From positions 219,295 through 283,294 of the forward strand of contig MNCI01014495.1 of the NCBI GenBank assembly GCA_015680685.1: a stretch of 64,000 nt of DNA, in the 5' to 3' direction. Under the pieces are notes generated by a model, which was not told where the DNA came from, did not search any database, and saw only the letters and a program-made list of their open reading frames with translations. This document shows, in pieces, positions 23,189 to 34,620 of the stretch (positions are counted from its first letter, which is position 1; the number at the start of each line of letters is the position of its first letter). Made by a program: the position numbers and the translations under genes. This DNA is from Gnetum montanum. Lineage: Eukaryota; Streptophyta; Gnetopsida; Gnetales; Gnetaceae.

Positions 23189-23975
23189 TGAGTGATATCA
23201 CATCCCTCGCGATATCGCATATGCGATATCGCGGTGTGCAGTCATATCTATAAATAAGAGGCGGCTCTCCCTTGTTTCTCATCCTAGGCTTAGACCGTAG
23301 TGAAACTCTGGTAGATTGATCACTCTAGAGATAGGATATTTTCCATGTGCCCATAGTAGGAGTCCTAAAGTGAACGAATCTTTATTCGAGCAAACATTGT
23401 ACTTGAACACAAGTTTGTGTACGGCAATAAAGATGAACTTCTTAGATAAACCTTGCAGTGCATGGAATAGACTAAACAGGCTTTTATTTATTGTTATTTA
23501 CTATTTTCCATTTAAATGCTTTATTAGTGATTAAATATTTCTCAACCCTTCTCTCCTAGTTAAGTGTCTTAGTATGACCGCTTCGAGCACATGCGTTACG
23601 TGTGGTGATCCCAGCAAGGACTAGCGTTTGGTAACCACGATTGCATCGGTTCAGGGGGTATACGGTAAGTGGGAACGGATGCTGATGCTAGGTTAATTCA
23701 GACCTAGTTAGTTAGTTAAAGTTAGTAAATTAGTCTCTTCACCCTTCAACTCAATAGCATAGGAGATAAAAATAGAAAATATATAAAAATCATATACCTC
23801 AAACTTACTTAACCATACACCATGACAACTACAAGTAAGTCTAGGAAGACAACGAATAATTAACCTTAAGTGTTCCATGAGGCATGTAGGTACTTAGTCT
23901 ACGAAGTTTGACCGGATCGCGCGTGTTACGCTCGTATTCGTATGGTTAAGTGTAGGGGTACCTCGCCACTCATCA
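23189..23975 (+). repeat. Element D 5' LTR
   Basis: 787 bp, from TGAGTGATATCAC to CCACTCATCA. Contains a perfect 26-bp palindrome (23208-23233) and the family promoter block CTATAAATAAGAGG near 23250. The last 621 bp align without gaps to 30068-30688; over the first 140 bp compared by eye they differ at about nine positions. Confidence 0.85.
23208..23233. repeat. Perfect 26-bp palindrome in U3
   Basis: CGCGATATCGCAT followed directly by ATGCGATATCGCG. No spacer and no mismatch. About 20 bp upstream of the TATA block. Confidence 0.95.
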
Positions 23976-23976
23976 T

Positions 23977-23994
23977 TGGCACCATTGTCAGGGA
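23977..23994 (+). other. Element D primer binding site
   Basis: TGGCACCATTGTCAGGGA, 2 bp after the LTR end. Confidence 0.75.
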
Positions 23995-24119
23995 CTAAGT
24001 GTTGGTGCGCTAAGTAGAATGTAAGAGATCATTCACATCGTTGGGAGATTAAACAAACCTTAGGGTTAATTAAATAAGAAAAATTTTATAACGGTTAAAT
24101 AGCACACCAATAAGACACA

Positions 24120-27100
24120 ATGTCTTCTTCTTATTCTCATAAGAGCAATACGCCACCTAGGGATCATACAAAGAATAGTCGCAGTCCAAAACACATAAGA
24201 AAAATCAGCCAGTTCCTCAACAATATAGGGTGGAGTATACTCACCCCGATGAGTATATTTCCAATTTTACTTTTATCTTCCATCAAGATGAACATATGCG
24301 CTAGAGAGATTTGCAAGGTAACATTGTGTTACCTCCAGATCGTGCAGTCCCCAACATGCTCCTCCGTGCTTTGGCACAGATCAACATGACTCAGCTCTAT
24401 GCTGAATACGTTGTGAAAAATTTTGACATGAGGGATTACCATCCCACAGCTTTACAAACTTATGAGGGACTCAAGGCAGGAGAGCCAACATACACTGTTG
24501 AAGGGCAAAGAGGTCCCGCACATCCTAAGTGAAATTGGAGATGGTGAACCACTTGTAATAGGTTCTCTATTGAAAGATGTTCCCCCTCCTAATGATAGTG
24601 AGGAGGTGGGGTATCAGAACCTACACTACATGATACACAACCTTGGTTCTAATCCCCATGAATGCCAACTGTTCATTGAGGGAACAACAACACATGACAA
24701 GGACGGGCACTCAGATCATCATCACGATCGGGGCCGAAGCCATAGAAGCGAAGGTAGGAAACATCGTCATGGCGATGGTTCTCCTTCTTCTTCCCCTTCT
24801 TCACATCATTCACCCTCTCCTTCCACCTCTGGCGTAGTCATAGAGAGCATAACAGTGAGGATAGAGGTAGACAAAATGAAAGACCTCGACGAGAGAGTCG
24901 AGAGAGAGGACAAGGGCATGAACGAAGGGAAAGTAGGGAACAATGCAAACATCATAGACTTCATGAAAGAGATGATCATGATGAGCCCCTACTTGCAACC
25001 CGAAGTATGCTAGACATCATGGAGGCAGTGAGAATACTGACAAGGCATTTAAGAGACAGTATGATCAAGCATTTAGACATGAACAATATCCCACGCTTTG
25101 AGGGGGGATACAACGCTGATCCGCAACATCATTTATAGGCATTCCACAATGCCTGTGCCTTGCAAAACATAGAGAACGAGTGGCAAAAACTCAAGCTGTT
25201 TCCCAGGACACTCATCAAGGAAGCAGAGAGTTGGTACCGATCCTTAGAACCGAAAATCATTAGGAGGTGGAGTACGATGTTAGAACTCTTCAACGATAAA
25301 TATCAAACGTACTCTAGAGTGTCTAACTAGCGTAAGTAGATCCAAGGATGGAAGCAAGGTAATCATGAACCCTTGGATGCTGCCATGGGCCGCTACTACA
25401 CATTGTTACATCGTTGCCCGGGCCATGGTTACGCACAACGGGACCAACTTCGCCACATCGTAGATGGGCTAAGACATGAGACTAGGAGAACCCTTGGGAC
25501 TTATGCCAAAGGGAGACTATCAGAACTTAGATCCCATGAAATTCATTGCTTGTTGGAGCAAGTAGCCAAAGAAAAAAGGGAGCTACGAAAAAGAGAGAGC
25601 ACGGAAAAATATAACCGTGATCCCTCTCTTCGAAAGAAGGGAGTGAGATTTTACGATGAAAAGGATGAGTCACCACTCAAAGAGTTGGTGAACAGAAAAA
25701 CCTTGCTGATTCAAAAGCTAACAATAGAAGTATCGGCTAAGGTAGATGAAGTATGGAGCTCCTTAGACAGTAAAATTGAAACTGTCCTAAAGATCATAGA
25801 GGAGTCTAAGGAGGAACGAAGTAGTGACAAGAACAAGACAAATCAGAGAGATTTAGGCCTTGCACATGACAAGGGTAAGGGGAAAATAACTATCTCCGAT
25901 GAGGTTGTGGACTCAAACACAGATGATGATGGTGGATGTGAGATCTGCTACTATGACCATCCTAAGGGATGTTGTCCAATCATCTCACATCTACAAGAGT
26001 CTGGGGTGTATGCACTCAACCCGAGACTTAACAAACGGTAGACACCCCATAGGTTACCTTATCCCCAAGGTAACCCAAGACAGTTCTACCAACCATTGAC
26101 ATACTATCCAAGTGGAACTCCACCACAATCCATTAGGCAACATCAATAGTGGCAACACCCATAGTCATGGGGGATGCCACCACCTAGGCAACAATACCCT
26201 CACCGACAACCCGATCCTTATGGTTACTATGTGCAACAACCGATTTCTCCAAGTGACCCTGTGGGTCAAACAACTCCCCAACGTCACTACCAAGTTTGGG
26301 AGTACTTTAGAAGGACTCCTTCTCCTCCGGGAGATGCTCCATACCCATGCCATCCTCCTAATTCGTTCGCACCTCTTCCACCGGTAGTTCCCATAACACC
26401 TTCTGCTCCAACAATGCAAGGGGAACTCCCCACTCAATCGCAGCAATGTAACGCTACGAGAGCTGTAAACATTCAACCCGCTGATGGTTCTGACAACCGC
26501 AAAAAGAAAAGACCTTTCTTCAAAACCAAAAGCCCAGACAAGCTCTCACAACAACAAGTAGTTGAGTCTAGGTACGCTCCTCCAACACATAAGGCTTCGG
26601 AGCTCCCTTCAAACCAAAATCAGAGCTCAATGCAAACGATTATGTTAACACATACCGTAACCGACTGGATCAATGTAGGCCACCTTCCCAGGAAACTATC
26701 TGACCTTGGGAGTCCCTTAATCTATCTACAAGTCACCGGGAACGAACCACATAAGGCTCCTCTTGACTCAGGTTCCGGAGTTAATTTAATATCATGAGAA
26801 ATGTATCAAGCCTGGAACCTACCCCAACTTAAGAAGAGCAACATTCAACTAGAGCTGGCAGACCAGTCCATCACCATTCTCTTGGGATTGGTGGAGGACA
26901 TTGTCACCACTGTGTGTGGTTGGTCATACCCAGCCAATTTCCTGGTGATTGAAGTTAACAACGAAGGGGACTTCCCAATTATAATGGGAAAGCCATGGCT
27001 GAGTACAATAGATGTGTACCTAGGGATCCGCGATCTTTCCTTGGAGATATCTAAGCTAAATATTTATGGAAAGATCGAGAAGAAGAAAGTTTCGTGCATC

Positions 27101-27232
27101 ACATACAGTGACTCAGAGGGTGAGTACATGCAGGAATCATGGGTGATGCAAAATTTAACATCTCCTACATATAACCGATGTGCACCAGAGGATAACATTC
27201 AAAGGTGCCTGTATGTAGCAACCACTCAATAA
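24120..27232 (+). pseudogene. Element D gag-protease, best preserved copy
   Basis: Starts at ATG 24120 (MSSSYSHKSNTPPRD). After some frame changes the region 25373-27232 is one frame with few stops. Visible parts: gag core near 25170-25330 (WQKLKLFPRTLIKEAESWY, RRWSTMLELFNDKYQTYS), helical Lys/Glu-rich region, Cys motif C-E-I-C-Y-Y-D-H-P-K-G-C-C-P near 25940, YGYYVQQPISPS tail, then a retropepsin with active site LDSGSGVNLIS (about 26762-26794) and FPIIMGKPWLSTID. The frame ends LYVATTQ at 27232. An uninterrupted element would continue into RT here; instead the T-rich stretch follows within about 270 bp. Confidence 0.88.
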
Positions 27233-28454
27233 GAGAGCCCCCAGTGGTTGACAGCTGATCAAGATAGTAGCCCAACAACATGCATGGAATGAGCTGAGGG
27301 AACAACTCATGCCAACAATGAAGGCATAGACACATTGGAGTATGAGCGTCACCAACTTCCACCCCTTAATCTAAGAACATCAATGGGGAGAAGTTGGGCA
27401 CTTTTACGAAATTCAAATAGATGTTCATTATTTCGGATCTCTCCCTTGCAATTCAGTCATGGGGGAGATGGCCACCTATGCTAATCATTTGGAGGTCCTC
27501 AGTTCTTTTAAGTTTTTTTTTTACAGATTTTTGTTTTACACATTTTTTTTTTACAAGTTTTTGTTTTACACATTTTTGTTTTACACGTTTTTGTTTTATA
27601 AATTTCTTTAACCTTTCTTGTTTTTGTTTTACAACATCGTTATACTTTTTCATTTTTTGTGTGTATTTGTGTGTGTGTTCCCCACCTTGTAAGTTTGTCA
27701 CCCAATAAGTGTTCTTCCCGATGGTATGAACTATTTTTCATTGATTGCTAATGTTTTGTTTTTACCTTTAAGTTATGATGTTGATACTAAGGTATGTTCC
27801 TTTTATATGGTAGGTAATGAGTCCACTTCATCCATCCATCCACCAGTTTCTATGGTCTCTCTCAGCTTGAAAATGTACCATCCCTTTCATAATAAGAACT
27901 TTAACGAATTGGTGACTGTACATTTCTCAAACTAAGGAAGGACTCAAGGATTGAAAAGGGTGTGACTTCAAGGGAACTTGATGCATTTGTGTTGGCTGTT
28001 CTCTTGGGTGCTTGGATGTTTTCTGCTTGAGTTTTCTTACCATTCTGATGTTACCCAATTATCGAAAGCTAAGCAAATAAAAATAAGAAGTCTTTGCATG
28101 GTGTGGTTCTCACGCATAAAAACAAAAAACACCAAAAACAAAAAAAAACACACAAAAAAGAAAGAAACAAGAAAGTGATAATTCAAAGCACACCCCTTAG
28201 ACAAAATAATCTTTTGGGCTACAAGCACTGGTTATGGAACTAAAAATGTTGCCTCTAACTAAGGCCCTTCTCGCTTCCCATTCTCTCCTCATTCGTTTTG
28301 TCGAAATGGTGGTGGCTCTTGGGTGAAGGCATTCTTTTTACTCAAGTTTATGGACTAGCCAAATACATTGATGCGAAGTCACTAGATGTAGTTGGTTTGA
28401 GGCCGGAGTTGGAATGAGATTTTCTAAATCACATTAATCATTAAACACACAACG
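27233..28454 (+). other. Element D T-rich stretch and spacer
   Basis: Contains TTCAGTCATGGGGGAGATGG (27449-27468), similar to polypurine-type motifs after pol in element C. Then TTTTTGTTTTACACA repeats (27505-27605), and the spacer blocks GGGTGTGACTTCAAGGGAACTT (27958) and CACACCCCTTAGACA (28189). No gene. It is cut at 28454 by the Fes1-derived segment. Confidence 0.7.
27505..27605 (+). repeat. T-rich short tandem repeat
   Basis: About five imperfect copies of TTTTTGTTTTACACA with varying T runs, inside the post-gag stretch of element D. Confidence 0.8.
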
Positions 28455-30034
28455 GCCCTACAAAGAAGCATAACTCGATCAATAATAATTTTAGGTAAAT
28501 ACAATAACAGAAAAAAAGATATATTCTTCAACCAATTATACCTTCTAAATCTTCAACGGTTACTCCCTGAGAATTTAAAGTCTCCTGAGGTGTCTGCATA
28601 ACAGCCGTAATCTCCTTCATTCGTTGAACCACATCAATGGTTTGTGCTTGCATCGCTTCCATAAACCACTTTCTATCCTCTTCACTGTAAACAATTTCAT
28701 AAAAGTGGGCATTCAGCTTCAACTAACCGTGACAAATTTTCAATCCTTCCAAATTGAATAAATATTTTAACTCGAATTCTCGTATATGGATAACTATAAA
28801 AAGCATTCCCCAGCACTATATGAGGAAGGTAAGAGTTTTATACTTTTATTACATCACCGCGGAGACCATCATGAAGACCGAGTGCATTAACTTAAAGCTC
28901 TTTAAAATGAAAGAAAAATTGCAAGCAATTTCAGGCATTAAACTAACACATTGTAAATCCGGCAACCATATGCCCAGAACATTTGGCAAAACACACCCTT
29001 CATATTCGATTCAGGTTAATAATTTAGCCATGAAATTTTCCTTGCATGAAAATTTCTCACAAATAGCCTAAATCCTAAGTCTTAACATCTGTTAAATCAA
29101 GTAAGCATCGTTCTGCAGAAAATTTTCTTTTTCCAAAAAAACCTCTAATTCGTTGACGACTAGGGTGCGCAAAAACATTTCAAAATCAAAGGAAAAACAG
29201 CTGACCTCATCTGTCGCGTTGGACGCGTACCGTCTGAATGTGAGAGACTCCATTTAAGAAGCCCTTCCCAATTCGGATTCTGCCCCGCCATGGATTACGA
29301 GAACAAAATACGAACCCAGAGATTCGATCTTTCCGCCTTCTCAAACGCTGCACCTATAACGAAAACAACAATAATACGGACAATATCAGAAACTGCAAGA
29401 TATATATATGTTTCTGAAAGCCGGAACACCGCACTGTAAATGGTCTCGAATCTCCGAGAACCGAAATCTGGAACGTTCTGCAGAGATCGTTTAGGAACGT
29501 TGGTAAACCATGTAGTTTTTTGTCACGAGAACAAACGCAATTGGTTTTAAATTTTTATTCTTCTTTTTTTCCCTTCGTTGTATTCTTTCCAGAGCAACCG
29601 AGATGTTCGATTTTACAATTAACTTGCCTAAAACAGAAATCACATTGCCCTTTTTTAATAATTTACTAAGCAACAAAGGAGGAGAATCATGGGCGTCCAG
29701 TTAAACTGACATGATTTATGATACACTTTCCAATTTCTACGTGCCTAACTTGTGAGGAGGACCGGTGTTAATGTTAGATATGCAGATTCGTCCTTTATGG
29801 AGGTTGAGGAACCTTTTAATTAGGAAATTTTAAGTCGTGTGTTTGATTCCAGTGGGTAGTCGTGGGTTATAGAGTTCTAGTTATTTAATTCAAGTTTCAA
29901 TAAGATTTTTTCTCTTATTAGTGTTAGAATTTTGTTAATGAAATTAGTTTTGGGATTCTAAATTACTTCTAAGTTTTTTTGCATAGTAATTTCTATTAGT
30001 TCCTAATAATATAGATTCTAGTGATTATAACTTG
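28455..30034 (-). pseudogene. Duplicated 5' segment of the Fes1-type gene (promoter, exons 1-2)
   Basis: About 1580 bp nearly identical to 50631-52215 (very few differences by eye). Minus-strand content: upstream region with the heat-shock element GAACGTTC (29471-29478), exon 1 (29291-29206, ATG at 29291), intron 1, exon 2 (28684-28542) and all of intron 2 with its splice acceptor. Exon 2 encodes the same residues as the real gene (EEDRKWFMEAMQAQT). Exon 1 shows one visible change at its donor (ATGAG|GT instead of ATGAC|GT), which keeps the reading frame. Homology stops about 3 bases into exon 3, so exons 3-6 are missing. It can encode at most the first 76 residues plus run-on sequence. Sits inside element D. 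Confidence 0.92.
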
Positions 30035-30067
30035 AGTGATAATAAAAATAGATTCTAGAACTTACAC

Positions 30068-30688
30068 AGTAGGAGTCCTAAAGTGAACGGATCTTTATTC
30101 GAGCAAACATTGTACCTGAACACAAGTTTGTGTACGGCAATAAAGACGAACTTTTTGGATAAACCTTGCAGTGCATGGAATAGGCTAAATAGGATTTTAT
30201 TTATTGTTATTTACTATTTTCCATTTAAATGCTTTATTAGTGATTAAATATTTCTCAACCCTTCTCTCCTAGTTAAGTGCCTTAGTACGACCGCTTCGAG
30301 CACATGCGTTACGCGTGGTGATCCCAGCAACGACTAGCGTTTGGTAACCACAGTTGCATCGGTTCAGGGTGTGTGTGGTAAGTGGGAATAGATGCTGACG
30401 CTAGGTTAATTCAGACTTAGTTAGTTAGTTAGAGTTAGTAAATTAGTCTCTTCACCCTTTAACTCAATAGCATAGGAGATAAAAACAGAAAAGATATAAA
30501 AATCATATACCTCAGACTTACTTAACCATACACCGTGACAACTACAAGTAAGTCTAGGAAGACAACGAATAATTAACCTTAAGTATTCCATGAGGTGTGT
30601 AGGCACTTAGTCTGCAGAGTTCAACCAGATCATGCGTGTTATGCTTGTATTTGTATGGTTGAGTGTAGGGGTACCTTGCCACTCATCA
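30068..30688 (+). repeat. Element D 3' LTR, 5' truncated
   Basis: Aligns gap-free with 23355-23975 and ends CCACTCATCA. The U3, palindrome and TATA box are missing, replaced by the Fes1-derived segment. Bases 30035-30067 between them are filler, with a second copy of ATAGATTCTAG. Confidence 0.85.
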
Positions 30689-31660
30689 GTATTATAGACC
30701 CACACCTCCAAGGATGGATTCCAATCCATATGTGCATCAACCAACAACTGGTTTGTTAAGTTAACCTTCTAACCCTCTACTACTTGTGTTGCCACCTACA
30801 ATGCAATGAGAATTTCCATCACAATCGCAACAAAAGAATGCAACTATGGTAGTCAGTATGCAAAAGGAAGCAATCATACATGAACCATAATCTAGGAAAC
30901 AACCATTCCTTCGAATGAAGCCAAAAAAGATTTGAAGGATGGAAAGTCCATCTACTTCCACTCCATTCACATCCACTCCCCCAGGAAACAATAAGCTTCC
31001 ATTATCTTCTAATGCAAACTTAATGACTATTATGCTAACTCAAATTTCACACATTGCATAAAGTTGTGAGCACTTCCTCAAAAAAGAACAAATCTAGGAA
31101 GTCCCTTGGTGTACCTCCAAGTAGCAGGCCATAAGCCATGCAAGGCTCTACTTGATTCTTAGTCAGAGGTATAAAGCCTAGAATCTGCCACCATTAAAGA
31201 AAAGTAACATTTGGCTAAAGCTTGCAGACCAATTGATCACAATTCCACTAGAACAAGTGGATGATGTGATTACTACCATTAGTGGTTAGTCTTATCCTAT
31301 TGATTTTTTAGTCATTCACGTTTGTAAAAACAAGGGAAAGTTCCCTATTATTGTGTGAAGGGCTTGGCTTAGCACTATGGGTGCTAAGCTTGGTATTAGC
31401 AATTTGTTTTGAAAATTTTCAAGAAGGATGAAGCTAAAATCATTCAAAGATGTAGAGTTCCATGTATCACATATAATGAGTGCAATTGCATGTAGAAAAT
31501 ATGGGCAGTTAAACAAGAGAATAACACAGCATGCAAAAGATGTATAGGAGAAATGTATATGCAAAGATGCCTGTATGCAGCAACCACTAAACAAGAAGGC
31601 ACCTACTAGTTGATCGTAGATGAAGAAACTAAATAAAAAATATACATGGAACCAACAACT
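30689..31660 (+). pseudogene. Element C gag C-terminus and protease
   Basis: Resumes the element C gag after element D (YYRPTPPRMDSNPYVHQP). It shows the Gln-rich tail, then the protease region with LLDS at the active site followed by a stop where Gly is expected, and SYPIDFLVIHVCKNKGKFPIIV, parallel to element D's protease. Many stops, so no function is expected. Confidence 0.75.
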
Positions 31661-31789
31661 TAAATTATAAGTGCCTACATGGTACAAAAAGATAAGTTAG
31701 AGTAATTGAGAAGAAAGCACCCCTATCCACACTCATGTCATGAGGAGGAGAATGAATGGGGATAGCTCGAGATCCCAGATAAAGTTCAA

Positions 31790-33310
31790 CTGAAACCATT
31801 AGAGTTGAAGGCCCTACTGGCACCACTAGAATATGCTTTCCTAAACAATAAGAAGTCAATCATCATTAATGCCAATCTAGTCAAAGAACAAAAAAAGAGA
31901 TTATTGGAAGTGGTTAATAAATGGCCAATGACATTTGCCTAGACTTATGATGAAATAATAAGCATTGATCCTCGAATCTATCAACATCAGATATACACAA
32001 ATCTAGTTGTTAAGCCACAACACCAACCACAAAGAAGGCTAAATCCAAAGCTTAAGAAAGTAGTTAAGTAAAAGTTGTAAAAATTAATAAAAGAAGGATT
32101 CATTTATCATATTATAGACAATGAATGGATCAATACTTTGGTAATTGTTCCAAAGAAGGGGGGCAAGTGGAGAGTGTGTATTGACTTTCGATTATTAAAC
32201 TCTGCAATGCTCAAGGATTATTTTCCTTTGCCATTTGTTGACCAAGTCCTAGATACTATCGCAGGACACCAATACTATAGTTTTCTAGATGGGTATAATG
32301 GATATAACCAAATTTGCATTGCACCTAAGGACCAAGAAAAGACAACATTCACTAGTCCATGGGGAACATTCAATTAAAAGAAAATGCCTTTTGATATCTA
32401 CAATGCACTCACTACCTTTTAGACATTGGTACTTAGCATCTTCCAAAAACATGTAGGCATAGGAATTAAGGTGTTTATTGATGATTTTGCAACCTATGAG
32501 TTGGACTTCAAATAGGCATTGGATCATCTACAGAAGGTACTAAAAAGATGTGTAGAAACAAACCTAAAGTTCAATTGGTAGAAGAGCCATCTAATGATCT
32601 AGGATGGGATCATTCTAGGACATAAAATTTCGTAAAAAGGAATTGAGGTAGATCTTTAGAAGATTAGAGTCATACAAAACATCACCCAAAGGTCACAAAC
32701 TATTAAAGATGTTTGGTCATTTTTAGGCCAAATGGAATATTATAGAAGATTTATAGAAAATTTCTCAAAAATTACAAAATCATTCGTAGAGCTAACCAAG
32801 AAGGATGCATCATTCTAGTGGATTGACTCATGTGAAAAGGCATTTGAGACCTTAAAAATAATTTAATTGAGACACCAATCCTCCGAGTTTGGGATTGGTC
32901 TAAGCCTTTTCATATCATGATAGATGCTTCAAATTATGCATTGGGTGCAGTCCTAACACAACTAGATGACTAGAAAAGACCATACTATATACATTGTGCT
33001 AGCAAAAGCATCACCAAGGTATAGCTAAATTACATCATCACAAAAAAGGAGCTTATGGTAGTGGTGTATGTGATAGAAAAATTCAAACATTATTTGCTTA
33101 GATACCCAATCTATCTCCATACTGATCATAGTACAATCCGATTTCTAATGAATAAACCAACAGTAAGTCCTAGGGTGATTAGATGGCTCGTCATTCTACA
33201 AGAATTTGACATAACCATGATTGACAAGAAGGGAACAAAGAATGTAGTAGTAGATCACTTGTTGAGGTTGAGATGGAAATCAAAAGACCAAGAAGAACCA
33301 TTGTCAAATT
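31790..33310 (+). pseudogene. Element C reverse transcriptase and RNase H
   Basis: RT motifs in order: VPKKGGKWRVCIDFRLLN (near 32145), YYSFLDGYNGYNQI (near 32273), TSPWGTFN, and the active site VFIDDF (near 32470). The thumb region reads FLGQMEYYRRFIENFSKI. RNase H: HIMIDASNYALGAVLTQ (near 32914), KKELMVVVYVIEKF and HTDHSTIRFLM. The frame changes near 32870 and there are over ten in-frame stops, mostly TAG where related proteins carry Gln or Trp. This is the only copy in the Athila-like cluster that retains RT. Confidence 0.88.
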
Positions 33311-33339
33311 AGTTCCCTAATGAAAACTTGTTCACTAAG

Positions 33340-34620
33340 ATGATAATGGCTATTGACTCAACAGAGAAGTCATGGATACTGATTACATCACTTACTTTAC
33401 TACACAAGAGCTTCCTATTGAGTGGAGCAAGAAACAAAAAGAACAGTTCCTTCATAAAGTCAAGAGATATATGGAGATAAATAGGAATCTTTACAAGATT
33501 TGTGCTAACAGGCAAGCACAGTGGTGTGTATCGAAATACAATTAACAAAGGATCTTACAAGATCCACACAGGATCATGTGGTGGTCATTATGCAAGATGT
33601 ATGACAACACTAAAACTAATGATGGTAGGTTACTTCTAGCCTACCTTATTCTAGGACGTCCATAACTTTATTCAATCTTGTGAAAGATGCCAATGAGATG
33701 GAGGAATAATGGTCAAAAATGAAGGACCACAACAATGGATACAGTCGTTAGAACCATTTGATATCTAGAGAATTAACTTCATGGAATCCATCACACGAAT
33801 GTCAAATGGAAAAGCTTACATCTTAGTGACTGTGGATTATTCCACAAAGTGGACAAAGGCAGCTGTAGTTAAAAATTGTATAGCCAAAACAACTACCAAA
33901 TTCTTCCAACAACATGTGGTGAATCAATTTGGAGTACCAAGGATGCTTATTTCAAACAATGGAACTCACTTTACAGGTGCTACTTTTAAGAAGCTCATGT
34001 AGTAGCTTGGGGTGAACCATAAACTCACCACATCATGTAGAAGCTCATGTAGATTTAGGAAGGATTGGAGCACCAAGTTAAATGATGCTCTATGGGCTTA
34101 CAAAACTACATGGAAACTACCCATTGGATATTCACCTTATGAGCTAGTTTATGATAAATTACCCAAACTCCCAATCCAAGTAGAGCTTCAAGCTCTAGCT
34201 ACTACCAGCAACCTAGACGTGAACCTGAGATTAGCCTAGAAGGAACAACTCATGAACCTTAATCTATTAGAAGAAAATGGGCTAGTAGCACTTATGAGTA
34301 ATGAGATCCATAAGAAATACTCCAAGCCTAGGCACAATGCATGAATATGTCAAATGTTTATACAACTAGGTGATAAGGTCCTATACTACAATCCCAACCA
34401 TATCCAACAAAAGGCTAAGTTTCAAATGCTTTAGGAAGGGTCATACATCATCTAGGCAACTTATTCCTCTAGTGCCATGCTCATTTACCATCCGTCTAGC
34501 CCAAAAAAAATTATCTTAGTAAACATCCAACAAGACAAACCCTACCATGAATATCCCAACTGCGTTGAGGATTCTACCTAGCCTATCTAAATGCCCTTTG
34601 CCTATTCAATTTTCTATTTG
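33340..34620 (+). pseudogene. Element C integrase
   Basis: The zinc-binding part is recognisable by GGHYARCMTTLKLM and CERCQ. The core shows YILVTVDYSTKW (first Asp, near 33825) and LISNNGTHFTG (near 33949), where the usual SDNG has become SNNG. A short internal deletion just after 34000 removes the third catalytic region: the text jumps from GVNHKL to FRKDWSTKLNDALWAYKTT. The tail reads LGDKVLYYNPN. Catalytically dead. Confidence 0.85.

Larger units (their letters stand above)
23189..30688 (+). mobile_element. Element D: Athila-like element inside element C gag
   Basis: 5' LTR 23189-23975, primer binding site 23977-23994, gag-protease 24120-27232, T-rich stretch and spacer 27233-28454, then a captured host gene segment (28455-30034) and a truncated 3' LTR (30068-30688). 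The flanking sequence is the two halves of element C gag, so this is an insertion. A clear 5-bp duplication was not found: the right flank is GTATT and the left end seems to have lost the first bases of TGATGAG. RT and integrase are missing. Confidence 0.8.

Noticed and set aside
27453-27701. Minus-strand Lys-rich open frame
   Set aside because: It is simply the complement of the T-rich tandem repeat in element D.
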